Shown one piece after another: positions 1-8,730 of a stretch of DNA of 64,000 bases. A program made the translations under genes and the position numbers. The stretch is from Ignavibacteriales bacterium (lineage in GTDB: Bacteria; Bacteroidota; Ignavibacteria; Ignavibacteriales; Ignavibacteriaceae), in the NCBI GenBank assembly GCA_016714125.1, contig JADJNX010000020.1:240172-304171 (forward strand). Direction: 5' to 3'. Numbering within the stretch: the first letter of the stretch is position 1; each line of letters starts with the position of its first letter. Below the pieces are notes generated by a model that saw nothing but the letters and a program-made list of their open reading frames with translations, made no database searches and was not told where the DNA came from.

Positions 1-1182
1 AAAAAAGCCTCAAAAGAAGAGAAACGCTCCTATGAATCGATTGAGAAGTATAACAAACAGGTTTTTCTTCTTAACCAATTGGTTAATGAATTAAAGGCGG
101 AAGAGCAACTTAAATCGAGGCAGATCTCCGGACTTCAAAGTGAAATTTCCGGGATTGAGTTGCAGATGGATCAACTCAGACAGTTTTATGCCCGATATGT
201 TGTTGCTGTTTATAAAGGATTGGTAAAGGATAAATGGCTTTACATCCTCAATTCAGGGTCATTTGATGAGGCACTTCGTCGATATCGATATCTAAAAGCC
301 CTTTCTGACAAAGGAGAGAGTGTTATCGCTGATCTCAAAAGCTCGGTTGAAAAACTGGAGTCGGTAAAAATCTCACTTCAGTATGAAAAGACTGAAAAAG
401 AGAAAATAATTGCCCTCAAGGAAGGTGAAGAAATATCCCTGAAGGAGAGTATTGAGGAACAAAAAGATCTGCTCGCCGATATTGGCAAAAACAAGGATGC
501 CCTTAAAAAAGAGCTTGAAGCAAAAAAACAATCAGAGAAAAAGATTGGTTCTTTAATCGACAAGCTTATCACTAAAGAAGAGTTGGCAAAAAAGAACAAA
601 ACCAAGAAGAATCCCCCACCTAAAAAAGTGGACAAAAAACCTGAGCAAAAACCGGAAACAAAACCCGGTAAAAAAACGGACAATCCTGCAAAAACTGAGG
701 ATAAGACCCCGGTTGTTGAGGATGATGAAGAGTTTATGGGAGGATCACCTGTTGAAGATTATGAAGAGCAGGTGGTGAAAGGGAAGGCATTTTCATCACT
801 TAAGGGGAACCTGATGAAGCCTGTTGGTTCTGCAAAGGTTTTTAGACCTTTTGGTGAAAATAAAAACGAAGAATTAAAAACTGTTACCGTGAATTACGGA
901 ATCGATTTTAAAGTTGAAAGTGCACAGTCAGTAAAATGTGTAGCAGACGGGATCATCTCCGCAATTGAATGGTTACCCGGTTACGGCAGTGTTGTGATAA
1001 TTACTCATACTGAAGGCTACCGCACTGTTTATGGACACCTTGGAAGTATTTCCGTTCGTGAAGGAAACAAAGTGACTTCCGGTTCCGTTATCGGTACCGT
1101 AGGCAAAAGCCTTGAAGGATATATCTTCCACTTTGAAATCTGGAAAGGAAAACAAAACCTTAACCCCAGTGGGTGGTTTTGA
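1..1182 (+). CDS. EnvC-like murein hydrolase activator (coiled coil + degenerate M23 domain), 5' truncated
   Basis: The reading frame is open from base 1, so the N-terminus lies outside the window. The visible part is a long Lys/Glu-rich coiled coil (to about base 600), a Lys/Pro-rich linker (about 600-700) and a C-terminal LytM/M23 domain (about 830-1182). In active M23 peptidases zinc is held by HxxxD and HxH. Here the first site reads NYGID, with Asn for His, and the last reads FHFEIW, keeping only one His. This loss is typical of EnvC/NlpD-type activators, which switch on N-acetylmuramoyl-L-alanine amidases at the division septum rather than cutting peptidoglycan themselves. Architecture and degeneracy are seen; the partner amidase is inferred and is not in the window. 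Confidence 0.8.
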   Translation, partial: KKASKEEKRSYESIEKYNKQVFLLNQLVNELKAEEQLKSRQISGLQSEISGIELQMDQLRQFYARYVVAVYKGLVKDKWLYILNSGSFDEALRRYRYLKALSDKGESVIADLKSSVEKLESVKISLQYEKTEKEKIIALKEGEEISLKESIEEQKDLLADIGKNKDALKKELEAKKQSEKKIGSLIDKLITKEELAKKNKTKKNPPPKKVDKKPEQKPETKPGKKTDNPAKTEDKTPVVEDDEEFMGGSPVEDYEEQVVKGKAFSSLKGNLMKPVGSAKVFRPFGENKNEELKTVTVNYGIDFKVESAQSVKCVADGIISAIEWLPGYGSVVIITHTEGYRTVYGHLGSISVREGNKVTSGSVIGTVGKSLEGYIFHFEIWKGKQNLNPSGWF

Positions 1183-1205
1183 GAACTTCGGAATTCCAGT
1201 TAATA

Positions 1206-1245
1206 GTTCCACGGATTTCACGGATTTCACACGGATTCCACGGAT
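1206..1245. repeat. ACGGATT-type short degenerate repeats
   Basis: Four to five near-copies of a (C)ACGGATTTC motif lie head to tail just after the EnvC-like gene. Related ACGGATT/GCGGATTTTC units recur at 2750-2885 and, more weakly, near 3900. They look like a dispersed intergenic repeat family. Confidence 0.6.
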
Positions 1246-1261
1246 GAATTCGTAATTCTCA

Positions 1262-1325
1262 AGTACTAAAGTTCTGAGGTTCTGAAGTTCTGAGGTTCTG
1301 AGGTTCTAAAGTTCTAAAGTTCTAA
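1262..1325. repeat. 8-bp tandem repeat, 8 copies
   Basis: Eight consecutive 8-bp units follow the pattern RGTTCTRA (first copy AGTACTAA), giving a 64-bp microsatellite-like tract. It ends about 17 bases before the ferredoxin start at 1343, so it occupies the presumed promoter/leader of that operon. A change in copy number would alter spacing there; whether it does so is unknown. Confidence 0.75.
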
Positions 1326-1342
1326 TAGATAAAGTTAAGATT

Positions 1343-1579
1343 ATGACAAATACCCCCGAATATAGAATGGCGAAAACAGCCAAGCTGATGATTGATATTT
1401 TACCCGACAAATGTGATTTTTGCGGGTGTTGCGTAGGGGTATGCCCCGAGGATGCTATTGAGTTAAAAGAAGCCGAGATATTCATCATCGATGAGCGGTG
1501 TACAAACTGTTCAAAATGTGTTTGGAGTTGTCCCATCGAAGTGATAAAATTCAACAAGGAAGGGGTGGTTAAACGATGA
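1343..1579 (+). CDS. 2[4Fe-4S] ferredoxin-type protein
   Basis: A 78-residue protein with two CxxCxxCxxxCP motifs (CDFCGCCVGVCP, then CTNCSKCVWSCP), each followed by a short acidic or hydrophobic strand, as in bacterial-type 2[4Fe-4S] ferredoxins. It has no signal peptide and should be cytoplasmic. Its stop overlaps the start of the next gene, a flavoprotein of the geranylgeranyl reductase family, by 4 bases (ATGA), so the two are translationally coupled. The likely role is to supply low-potential electrons to that reductase. Family and operon are seen; the electron-transfer partnership is inferred from the overlap. Confidence 0.85.
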   Translation: MTNTPEYRMAKTAKLMIDILPDKCDFCGCCVGVCPEDAIELKEAEIFIIDERCTNCSKCVWSCPIEVIKFNKEGVVKR

Positions 1580-2739
1580 AAAGATATTATGATGTTGTGG
1601 TGGTTGGTGGTGGTCCCGCCGGCTCGATGGCTGCAAGATATGCGGCTGAACTGGGTGTTTCGGTGTTGATTCTTGAAAAAGATCGCGATATTGGTTATCC
1701 TGTAAGATGTGGAGAGGCTGTCAGTAGAAAGGGAGTGGAGGAATTTATCGAACCCGATGAAAAATGGATAGCGTCGCACATAACCAAATTTTCGATGAAT
1801 GCCCCCGATGGCACCGAAGTGGTACTTCCTCTCCCCGAAGAAGGATTTGTGCTCGAAAGAAGAGTTTTTGATTATGAACTCGCCAAATCTGCGGCAAATG
1901 CCGGTGCGGAGATACTTACCAGAGCGTATGTGAATGGACTTCTCTTCGATGGCGATGCAGTCTCGGGTGTTAAATTTGATTATCGTGGTGAGCAGCATGA
2001 GGTAGAAGCTGATGTGATTATCGCCGCCGATGGTGTTGAGTCACGGGTAGGCAGATGGGCAGGAATTAAAACGCACGTCGACTTCAGGGATATGGAATCG
2101 TGTGTGCAATATACCATTTCCGGGATTGATGTTGACCCCAATACCATCTATTTCCATTTCGGTAGCAACGCAGCCCCACAGGGTTACCTGTGGGTTTTCT
2201 CAAAAGGCAACACTTCCGCTAATGTGGGGCTTGGTGTCAGCGGGCTTGTTGGTAAAAAGAAATCCGCTCTGCAATTTCTCGAAGAATTCATGGAGCGACA
2301 TTACCCTAATGCTGCAATTTTAACCTCGATCGCGGGTGGTGTACCTTGCAGTGTGACGCTTGAGAGGATATCTGCCCCAGGAATAATTCTTGTGGGAGAT
2401 GCTGCGCGACAGGTAAATCCGTTATCGGGTGGTGGAATAGCTTCAGGAATGATTGGCGGAAGTATCGGGGGAAGAATTGCTGCAGAATCGATCAAAAAGG
2501 GGAAACCACAACATCTCTTAACCTATGACAAAGAGTGGATGGATCGTCTCGGCAAACGACACGAAACTTTTGACAGAATTAAAAATGGAATTTACAATTT
2601 CTCCGATGAGAAATTTAATTCAATCGCATACTCGTTTTCCAAAGTCCCAAATGACAAGCGAAGTCTGGGCAATCTCTTTAAGACTGCCCTGATTCACAAT
2701 CCCGGGCTACTGATTGATGTAGCGAGGGTTTTTATTTAA
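1576..2739 (+). CDS. Geranylgeranyl reductase family FAD-dependent oxidoreductase
   Basis: 387 residues. The N-terminus has a Rossmann dinucleotide-binding motif (VVVGGGPAGS) and the family's GYPVRCGE segment about 40 residues later, and the second FAD motif GDAARQVNPLSGGGI lies near residue 275. These mark the geranylgeranyl reductase/GGR family, which saturates isoprenoid chains of quinones, lipids or chlorophyll-type pigments. No pigment genes are visible nearby, so a menaquinone or lipid substrate is more likely than chlorophyll. It is coupled by a 4-base overlap to the ferredoxin gene upstream, pointing to ferredoxin as electron donor. The substrate is not determinable from sequence alone. 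Confidence 0.85.
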   Translation: MKRYYDVVVVGGGPAGSMAARYAAELGVSVLILEKDRDIGYPVRCGEAVSRKGVEEFIEPDEKWIASHITKFSMNAPDGTEVVLPLPEEGFVLERRVFDYELAKSAANAGAEILTRAYVNGLLFDGDAVSGVKFDYRGEQHEVEADVIIAADGVESRVGRWAGIKTHVDFRDMESCVQYTISGIDVDPNTIYFHFGSNAAPQGYLWVFSKGNTSANVGLGVSGLVGKKKSALQFLEEFMERHYPNAAILTSIAGGVPCSVTLERISAPGIILVGDAARQVNPLSGGGIASGMIGGSIGGRIAAESIKKGKPQHLLTYDKEWMDRLGKRHETFDRIKNGIYNFSDEKFNSIAYSFSKVPNDKRSLGNLFKTALIHNPGLLIDVARVFI

Positions 2740-2749
2740 GGTATTAGAG

Positions 2750-2885
2750 GGACGCAGATTATACGGATTTTCGCGGATATGGGGAATAGTTACACGGATA
2801 TCACGGATTTAACACAGATTTTCACGGATGGATTTTTAATAGAACGCGGATGAAACGGATGACGCGGATTTTCGCGGATGTGGGC
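2750..2885. repeat. ACGGATT/GCGGATTTTC degenerate repeat tract
   Basis: About ten imperfect copies of (A/G)CGGATTTTCRCGGAT-like units follow the flavoprotein gene. They are the same family as 1206-1245. No supported coding potential lies here; the short reading frames across it are low complexity. Confidence 0.6.
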
Positions 2886-2890
2886 GTTTG

Positions 2891-2960
2891 GCCCCGGAGG
2901 GGTCTCCTCTGGGTAGAAATAATGAAAAACCATCTAAATGCGCCCCGGCAGGGGTGCCGT
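2891..2960. repeat. GC-rich palindromic element
   Basis: Two GC-rich hairpin-like pieces, GCCCCGGAGGGG at the left end and GCCCCGGCAGGGG at the right, bracket about 45 bases of AT-rich sequence. This looks like a REP/MITE-type intergenic element. I cannot show other copies in this window. Confidence 0.4.
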
Positions 2961-3061
2961 ATGAGCAAAAAAACACAGTACAACCGCACAAATTGAGTAG
3001 AACGCAGAAAAATCTCCAGCAAAGCAATTTCCTTTTTAACTTTCAAATTGAAATAGAAATA

Positions 3062-3080
3062 AGTAACTTTGTATGTTACT
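3062..3080. promoter_or_regulatory. Candidate vapBC operator overlapping a -7 element
   Basis: A perfect 6-bp inverted repeat AGTAAC-N7-GTTACT lies 16 bases before the vapB start. TAACTTTG at 3064-3071 inside it matches the Bacteroidota-type -7 promoter element TAnnTTTG. An operator over the promoter is the standard arrangement for VapB autorepression; binding itself is inferred. Confidence 0.5.
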
Positions 3081-3096
3081 TTTCAAGGACAATCAA

Positions 3097-3294
3097 ATGA
3101 AAATGCAAATTGAAATAGATAAAGAAATATTAGACGAAGCAATGAAACTTGGGAACACAATACAAAAAGCCACCATTGAGGCTGCTATAAAGGAGTATAT
3201 TGCCCGTAAAAAACGCATCGAAATCAAAAGAACTTTTGGATCAATCGAATACGATCCGGAATATGACTATAAGCAGTTACGACAAGCTCGATGA
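3097..3294 (+). CDS. vapB: Type II antitoxin, VapB family
   Basis: About 65 residues. ATG at 3097 is preferred over an upstream alternative because it follows AAGGA at a suitable distance and starts the conserved MQIEIDKE strand. The sequence has a short N-terminal beta-strand plus helices (EAMKLGNTIQKATIEAAIKE), the ribbon-helix-helix layout of the VapB/PF09957-type antitoxins, and a basic then acidic/aromatic C-terminal tail (EYDPEYDY) of the sort that wraps the toxin. It overlaps vapC by 4 bases (ATGA). Likely autoregulated through the palindrome at 3062-3080. Confidence 0.8.
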   Translation: MKMQIEIDKEILDEAMKLGNTIQKATIEAAIKEYIARKKRIEIKRTFGSIEYDPEYDYKQLRQAR

Positions 3295-3689
3295 AAGCGA
3301 TCGTAGATACATGTGTTTGGTCAAATGCTCTGCGGAATCAAACGCAAAAAGTGATTCACAAAGATTTACTGCTCGAGCAATTAATTGAGAATGATCAAGT
3401 AGTTATGTTGGGACCGATCAGGCAGGAATTACTTTCAGGCATTAAAGACGAGAAAAAATTTGATGAATTAAAAAGCAAACTTCGATGGTATGATGATTTC
3501 TTGATAAAGACTACCGAATATGAACTTGCTGCGTCTTTGTATAATAAGTTGAAATCAAACGGGATTCAAGGTTCACATATCGATTTCTTAATTTGTGCAG
3601 TCGCTCTTAATCACGATTTGGCTATTTACACTTATGATAAAGATTTTTTTAGATTTGCCAGCGTAATACCTATTAAATTATTACAATAA
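3291..3689 (+). CDS. vapC: PIN-domain ribonuclease toxin, VapC
   Basis: 132 residues with the PIN-domain acidic set: Asp in VDTCVW near residue 6, Glu in RQELLSG near residue 47, Asp in SHIDFLICA near residue 99 and Asp in TYDKDF near residue 116. These would coordinate the metal for RNA cleavage. Full length for the family and intact, so the module is probably functional. Starts within the antitoxin stop codon, the classic coupling that keeps antitoxin in excess. The RNA target (often initiator tRNA or 23S rRNA in characterised VapCs) cannot be told from sequence. Confidence 0.88.
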   Translation: MKAIVDTCVWSNALRNQTQKVIHKDLLLEQLIENDQVVMLGPIRQELLSGIKDEKKFDELKSKLRWYDDFLIKTTEYELAASLYNKLKSNGIQGSHIDFLICAVALNHDLAIYTYDKDFFRFASVIPIKLLQ

Positions 3690-4033
3690 ATGATAATCTT
3701 TATTAGAGACATCTTTCTTACCTTGTAAAACCACCCCACAAGCCCCCTTTTCCCTGAAAGGAATAAATATTATCCTTTGAACCTTGTTCCTGTCTCCCAT
3801 TCAAATTTCCACAGATGAAAGTCCTCTTAAAAGTTGTTGTAAGTTTTAAAGAAAAAACAGATATAAGGGAAACTAATCCAGCAAGTAGAGATATATGCAG
3901 ATAAGACAGATTAACGCAGATTTTTATGATTATTTCTCTGCGGCCTTTGCGGTTTTTATTTTAAATACCGGATTTAGATAAAAATACCAAGCTCAAACAT
4001 TTTTTCTGCGTGAGCTCGGACTAATTTAATTTT
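3690..4033. other. Intergenic stretch without a supported gene
   Basis: No credible reading frame. Around 3895-3955 there is a degraded repeat (AGACAGATTAACGCAGATTT followed by a CTCTGCGGCCTTTGCGG segment) that resembles the ACGGATT-type repeats upstream. The left part is featureless. Confidence 0.5.
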
Positions 4034-6331
4034 TTATTTCTCTAAAACTCCAGACTTACGCCAATCGAAGGTAATATTCCAATATTGCCTCCGCCATTTC
4101 TTTTTTTCGCGTCTGTCCCATCTGTATGCAAAAACATTTTTTCTGTTGTAAACATTTTGCACATCTATATAGGTAATCAGGGTGACGGTTTCAAAGAACC
4201 ATTTTTTGTCAACTCTTAGGTCGAGGCTGTGTACATCGGGAAGTATTGCTGTGTTATATCTCGAAACAAGCTGGGAACCGTCAGATTCAAAAGGTGTGTA
4301 GGGTGCACCTGATGCATAACGGAATTTAAAGCTTGCCTCCCATGATTCGTTGAACTGGTATCCACCCGAAAGATTAAAGAGCCATTTTTGATTAAATTTA
4401 CCCTGTCTTGTCACACCATCAAAAGCAGTGTTCTCAATTTCCGAGTAGGTAAGGCTCATTAAGCCGTAAAGCGGGATGGTTGAAAGCTTTTTCTGTGCGG
4501 AGAATTCGATTCCTTTTGCGATTCCACCACCCGCACTCGATAGCGGTTCAAATCCAAATGATTCAAAGTTGTTATCAGATCCCTCAAATCCTGCCCCTGT
4601 ATTTGAAAGTACCACATAAGGTCTGACAAGACTTGCAGGGTAGTTTTGTAATCTTTGTAAAATCCTTCCAACTTCAAAATTGCATCTTCACTTACCCTGT
4701 GTTCAAGGCTCAAAACATATTGATCAACTCTGATTGGTTTCAGGTCGGTATTTCTTGCATCAGCAATCAACCAGATGTATGAAGGTGTTTGGTAATAAAC
4801 CCCGGTTGAGAAGGAGACCCCTGTTTCGGGATTGAACTTATATTCAACTGAGAATCTTGGGCTTAAACGGAGACCATCATTAATTCCACTGAAGTCATCA
4901 ACACGAAATCCGGCATTAAAAAGAAGTCCTGCTGAGAACCTGTGGGTCACATTGGTAAATGCACTGTATTTAAAGAAATTTTTTGCATAGTTTACAGAAT
5001 CTACAGGTAACAGTTCACCAAAGGAAGTTCTAAACCGGGGTAACTGAACATCATATTTAGTTGTGATGTATTCACCCTGGATTCCTGAAGTGAGTTCGGT
5101 AATTTTGGAGAACTGGTGGAAAAACTCAAAACGAAGTTTGTTCTCAGCCTCTCTCGAAACATTTTTAAAGATAGGATTCAAAAGTGAATCGCTCTGACGG
5201 GAATCATAATCGATGAAACTACGCGATAATATAACTTTGTAATAACCTTTTTCCATCAGACTGGTGAAAGTAAGTCCTGTACCATACTGGGTCTGGTTAC
5301 TCCCCCAGAACTCTCGAGTTATCGTATCTCTGGTCTTCGGTGTCGTTAAAAAACTTTACATTGTCGAATGCACCAATGAAGAGGTATGAAAGTTTTTGGT
5401 TTTTGCCGAGGTTAAAATCGAATTTTGTTAAAACATCGTAATACTCGGGCACAAATCCAAAACCGGCGGCTTTAAAGATGAAGTCGAGATAACTTCTTCT
5501 GGCAGAAAAGATAAAATTTGATGATTCAGAGAGAGGTCCCTCGAGGTTAAAACCAAACTGAGAAGCTGAAATTGTTGCTTTCCCTCCAATTTTGTCACTT
5601 CTTCCATCCCTTAAATCAATTTTTAATACAGAAGAAAGTTTATCACCATATAAAGATGAAAACCCTCCCGTTGAGAAGACCGATTCTTTCACAAAATCAA
5701 GATTTACAAAAGAAAGTGGACCACCTGTCGCGCCTTGTGACCCAAAATGATTGATTGTTGGAAGTTTAATTCCGTCCAAAATATAAAGGTTTTCTGAAGG
5801 TGCGCCGCCACGAACTACCAAATCGTTTCTTCCGGCTGATGCCTGTGCAACTCCGGGGAGAATGGAAAGTGCTCTGACAACATCCTCAAATCCACCGGGG
5901 GCTCTTCTCAATTCTTCATAAGAAAAGGTTGTTGTTGAGTTCACATCAGTGGGAGGAGTATAAAAATAATCTGATGTGATAGTCACATCTTTAAGTTGAA
6001 GTGTTGTTTCTTGCAGTTCAAAAGTTATTTCAGCGGGTTTGTTGTTGGTTACCAAAACATCCGCTCTTGTGATTGTGGCAAAACCTATCGCAGAAACTCT
6101 TACCTGGTAAGTTCCGGGTTCAAGTCCATCAATGCTAAAAGAGCCATCGTCAAGAGTTGTTGCACCTTTTTGTGTAGCAACAACCACAACGGTAGCAAAT
6201 GGCACAGGTTGTTTGGTTGCAATATTAATTACTTTACCGGAAATCACACCCGCAAGAGGGGCGGACATTAACACGGGTGAAAGAATAAAAAGAATCAGCA
6301 GGGTTATTTTATATTTTCTCATAGTATCCAT
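4034..6331 (-). CDS. TonB-dependent outer-membrane receptor with CarboxypepD_reg domain (two frameshifts)
   Basis: Read in three frames it forms one protein of about 766 residues. It has a signal peptide (ITLLILFILSPVLMS), a carboxypeptidase-regulatory-like beta-sandwich at roughly 28-115 (GKVINIATKQPVPFATV), a TonB plug (LVVRGGAPSENLYILDG) and a beta-barrel ending in aromatic-rich strands. Frame breaks fall at a C5 run (5302-5306) and a T4 run (4644-4647); joining the frames there restores continuous barrel sequence, so sequencing error is the likeliest cause. No SusD partner is adjacent, so the ligand (siderophore, cobalamin, peptide or glycan) is open. The start may be 6331 or the Met codon 9 bases downstream (6322). 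Confidence 0.8.
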
Positions 6332-6525
6332 TAGTTTAATTGATGTTGTAACTTATAAATTTAATATAAAGTTCAAAACGGGGTAAAAAAATACCACCCT
6401 ACAAAGTGGATATCAATTTGTAGATACTTCTCACTTATTAGAATTATCAAAAGGGATGTTTCTATAAATTGGTAATGTGCTTCTTTAATTGTTGTTAATA
6501 CATCTGTTTAAGTCACAAAATAGTT

Positions 6526-6541
6526 TGGCATAGTAGTTGAA
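6526..6541 (+). promoter_or_regulatory. Candidate sigma-54 (-24/-12) promoter of the 2-oxoacid oxidoreductase operon
   Basis: TGGCATAGTAGTTGAA fits the TGGCAC-N5-TTGCW consensus: GG at -24 and TTG at -12 with correct spacing, but A instead of GC at the last part. It lies about 40 bases before the operon's first ATG. It is almost identical to the element at 50598-50613 beside an NtrC-type gene. Inferred from the match alone. Confidence 0.5.
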
Positions 6542-6582
6542 TGTAAGGGGTCATATGGACTTAAACGGAAAGATCAAATAAA

Positions 6583-6813
6583 ATGGCTATAAAAGGCACA
6601 ATAATTATTGATACAGAACTCTGTAAAGGTTGCGAGCTATGTGTTTTGGCTTGCCCTCAGAAAGGATTGGTCCTTTCTGATAAAATTAATTTAAAAGGAT
6701 ACCGCGTCGTTGAATTGTATATGGATAACTGTACCGGCTGTGTGAACTGCGCACTGGTTTGTCCTGATTCAGCAATAACCGTTTATCGCGAGAAAAAAGC
6801 TCAAGCGGTTTAA
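6583..6813 (+). CDS. 2-oxoacid:ferredoxin oxidoreductase, ferredoxin-like (delta) subunit
   Basis: A 76-residue protein with two 4Fe-4S motifs (CKGCELCVLACP and CTGCVNCALVCP). It opens a four-gene operon of delta, alpha, beta and gamma subunits with 13-15-base gaps. The delta subunit takes electrons from the thiamine-diphosphate centre of the complex and passes them to free ferredoxin. No signal peptide. A candidate sigma-54 promoter precedes it. Confidence 0.88.
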   Translation: MAIKGTIIIDTELCKGCELCVLACPQKGLVLSDKINLKGYRVVELYMDNCTGCVNCALVCPDSAITVYREKKAQAV

Positions 6814-6827
6814 AAAGAGAGACTACG

Positions 6828-7901
6828 ATGGAGAAACAAGAATTAAAAGGAAAAGAAATAAAGTTGATGAAGGGAAACGAAGCATTGGCCGAGGCTGCTA
6901 TTAGAGCAGGACTTGATGCTTATTTTGGTTACCCTATCACCCCACAATCAGAAGTAATGGAATACCTGACAGAACAGATACCTGTTCGCAGAGGGCTTGT
7001 CCTTCAGGCTGAAAGTGAAGTGGCATCAATTAATATGATTTATGGAGCTGCCGGTGCAGGAGCAAGAGTTATGACTTCTTCCTCTTCACCCGGAATGAGT
7101 TTGATGCAAGAGGGAATATCCTACATCGCATCTGCTCAGTTGCCATGTTTGTTGGTTAATGTTATGCGTGGTGGACCCGGATTGGGTACCATTCAACCAT
7201 CACAAGGTGATTATTTTCAGGCAGTAAAAGGTGGTGGCCACGGCGATTATAAACTTTTTACACTTGCCCCTTCAACTGTTCAGGAAATGGTTGATTTTGT
7301 ATTTGAAGGATTCAGAATGGCTGAAAAATACCGGAATCCTGCGTTAATTCTCGCTGATGGCGCTTTGGGTCAGATGATGGAAAAGGTTGAATTACCTGCT
7401 GAGGGAGAGTTTCCTCATGTGATTCCTGATTGGGCAACCACAGGTAAAAAAGCCGGAAGAAAACAAAATGTTATTACTTCTCTTTTCATTCAGCCTGAAA
7501 AAATGGAACAGATTAACATTGATCTCCAGGCTAAATATAAAGCTATGGAATCAGAGGTTAAATCAGAGTCAATAAATACAGAGGACGCTGATGTTATCCT
7601 CGTTGCTTTTGGACTGGTAGCAAGAATTTGTATGAAAGCAGCCGAACTTGCCCGTGAAAAGGGAATAAAAGTGGGGGTTATCAGACCCATCACTCTTTTC
7701 CCGTTCCCAACTGAGGTGCTTAACACCACAGCAGATCGTGTAAAAAAATTCCTCGTTGTTGAAATGAATGCCGGTCAGATGGTCGAAGATGTTCGACTCT
7801 CAATAAACGGTAAAGCTGATGTTCAATTCTACGGAAGAATGGGTGGAATGATCCCTGATCCGGAAGAAATTTTAACAAAACTTGAATCAATGATGAAATA
7901 A
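6828..7901 (+). CDS. vorB: 2-oxoacid:ferredoxin oxidoreductase alpha subunit (VorB/KorA type)
   Basis: 357 residues starting with the family signature MKGNEALAEAAIRAG and GYPITPQSEVMEYL, which holds the pyrimidine-binding domain of thiamine-diphosphate enzymes, and ending with the transketolase C-terminal-like domain (VIRPITLFPFPTE). Length and the GYPITPQSE motif resemble the VorB-type (3-methyl-2-oxobutanoate) alpha subunits more than the longer KorA, but substrate assignment between branched-chain oxoacids and 2-oxoglutarate is not secure. It is part of the delta-alpha-beta-gamma operon. The reaction is oxidative decarboxylation to an acyl-CoA with ferredoxin reduction, or the reverse carboxylation under reductive conditions. 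Confidence 0.85.
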   Translation: MEKQELKGKEIKLMKGNEALAEAAIRAGLDAYFGYPITPQSEVMEYLTEQIPVRRGLVLQAESEVASINMIYGAAGAGARVMTSSSSPGMSLMQEGISYIASAQLPCLLVNVMRGGPGLGTIQPSQGDYFQAVKGGGHGDYKLFTLAPSTVQEMVDFVFEGFRMAEKYRNPALILADGALGQMMEKVELPAEGEFPHVIPDWATTGKKAGRKQNVITSLFIQPEKMEQINIDLQAKYKAMESEVKSESINTEDADVILVAFGLVARICMKAAELAREKGIKVGVIRPITLFPFPTEVLNTTADRVKKFLVVEMNAGQMVEDVRLSINGKADVQFYGRMGGMIPDPEEILTKLESMMK

Positions 7902-7914
7902 CGGGAGAAATACG

Positions 7915-8715
7915 ATGGAACAATTTTTAATTAACCCCGATTGTATGGTTTATGACAACCATCCCGTTACGCTGACAGGCGAACCTTATCATTATTGTCC
8001 AGGATGTGGGCATGGTGTCATCCATAAAGTCCTTATGGAAGTGGTTCGTGATCTTGGTATCCAGGAAGAAGTAATTGGTGTAGCACCAGTTGGTTGTTCA
8101 GTTTTTGCTTATCATTACATGAATGTTGATATGCAGGAAGCAGCTCACGGAAGAGCAAGTGCAGTTGCCACAGCAATCAAAAGAGTAAGACCACAGAATT
8201 ATGTTTTCTCCTATCAGGGAGATGGTGATCTTGCTGCTATTGGTACCGCAGAAACAATTCACACAGTAAACCGTGGTGAAAACATCCTGATGGTGTTTGT
8301 AAACAACGCAATCTATGGAATGACGGGCGGACAGATGGCTCCTACATCACTTCTTGGAATGAAAACATCCACCTCCCCTTATGGAAGGGATGCCGCTTCG
8401 ATGGGTAATCCGATAAAGATTACAGAACTGCTCGCACAGTTGCCGGGAGCTTATTATGTGGCTCGCCATGCCGTGCACACTCCAAACGCTGTTCGTAAAT
8501 TATCAAAAGCATTTAAAAATGCGTTTGAATATCAGAAATTAAACCGTGGCACCTGCTTCATAGAAGTGGTCTCCAATTGCCCGTCTGGGTGGAAGATGAG
8601 TCCTGTTCAGTCGATCGATTGGATTGAAAAGAACATGCTTCCCATGTTCCCACTCGGCGACATCAAGGTTCCCGATCCAAAAACCGGCAACCCTGTCATG
8701 GTTAAAAATAATTAA
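7915..8715 (+). CDS. 2-oxoacid:ferredoxin oxidoreductase beta subunit (thiamine-diphosphate binding)
   Basis: 266 residues with the beta-subunit hallmarks CPGCGHG near the N-terminus, the pyrophosphate/Mg site QGDGDLAAIG near residue 100 and NNAIYGMTGGQMAPTS shortly after. Full length compared with its family. Lies 13 bases after the alpha gene and 15 before gamma. Together with alpha it forms the catalytic core, in which Cys residues hold a proximal 4Fe-4S cluster. Confidence 0.9.
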   Translation: MEQFLINPDCMVYDNHPVTLTGEPYHYCPGCGHGVIHKVLMEVVRDLGIQEEVIGVAPVGCSVFAYHYMNVDMQEAAHGRASAVATAIKRVRPQNYVFSYQGDGDLAAIGTAETIHTVNRGENILMVFVNNAIYGMTGGQMAPTSLLGMKTSTSPYGRDAASMGNPIKITELLAQLPGAYYVARHAVHTPNAVRKLSKAFKNAFEYQKLNRGTCFIEVVSNCPSGWKMSPVQSIDWIEKNMLPMFPLGDIKVPDPKTGNPVMVKNN

Positions 8716-8730
8716 GGTTTAGGAATAGAT

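Noticed and set aside
378..683. 101-residue minus-strand Phe/Ser-rich frame inside the EnvC-like gene
   Set aside because: Shadow of the Lys/Glu-rich coiled coil; composition is a complement artefact.
2822..3100. Several 60-75-residue frames on both strands in the repeat region
   Set aside because: Built on ACGGATT repeats and a GC-rich palindrome; no ribosome binding site or recognisable domain.
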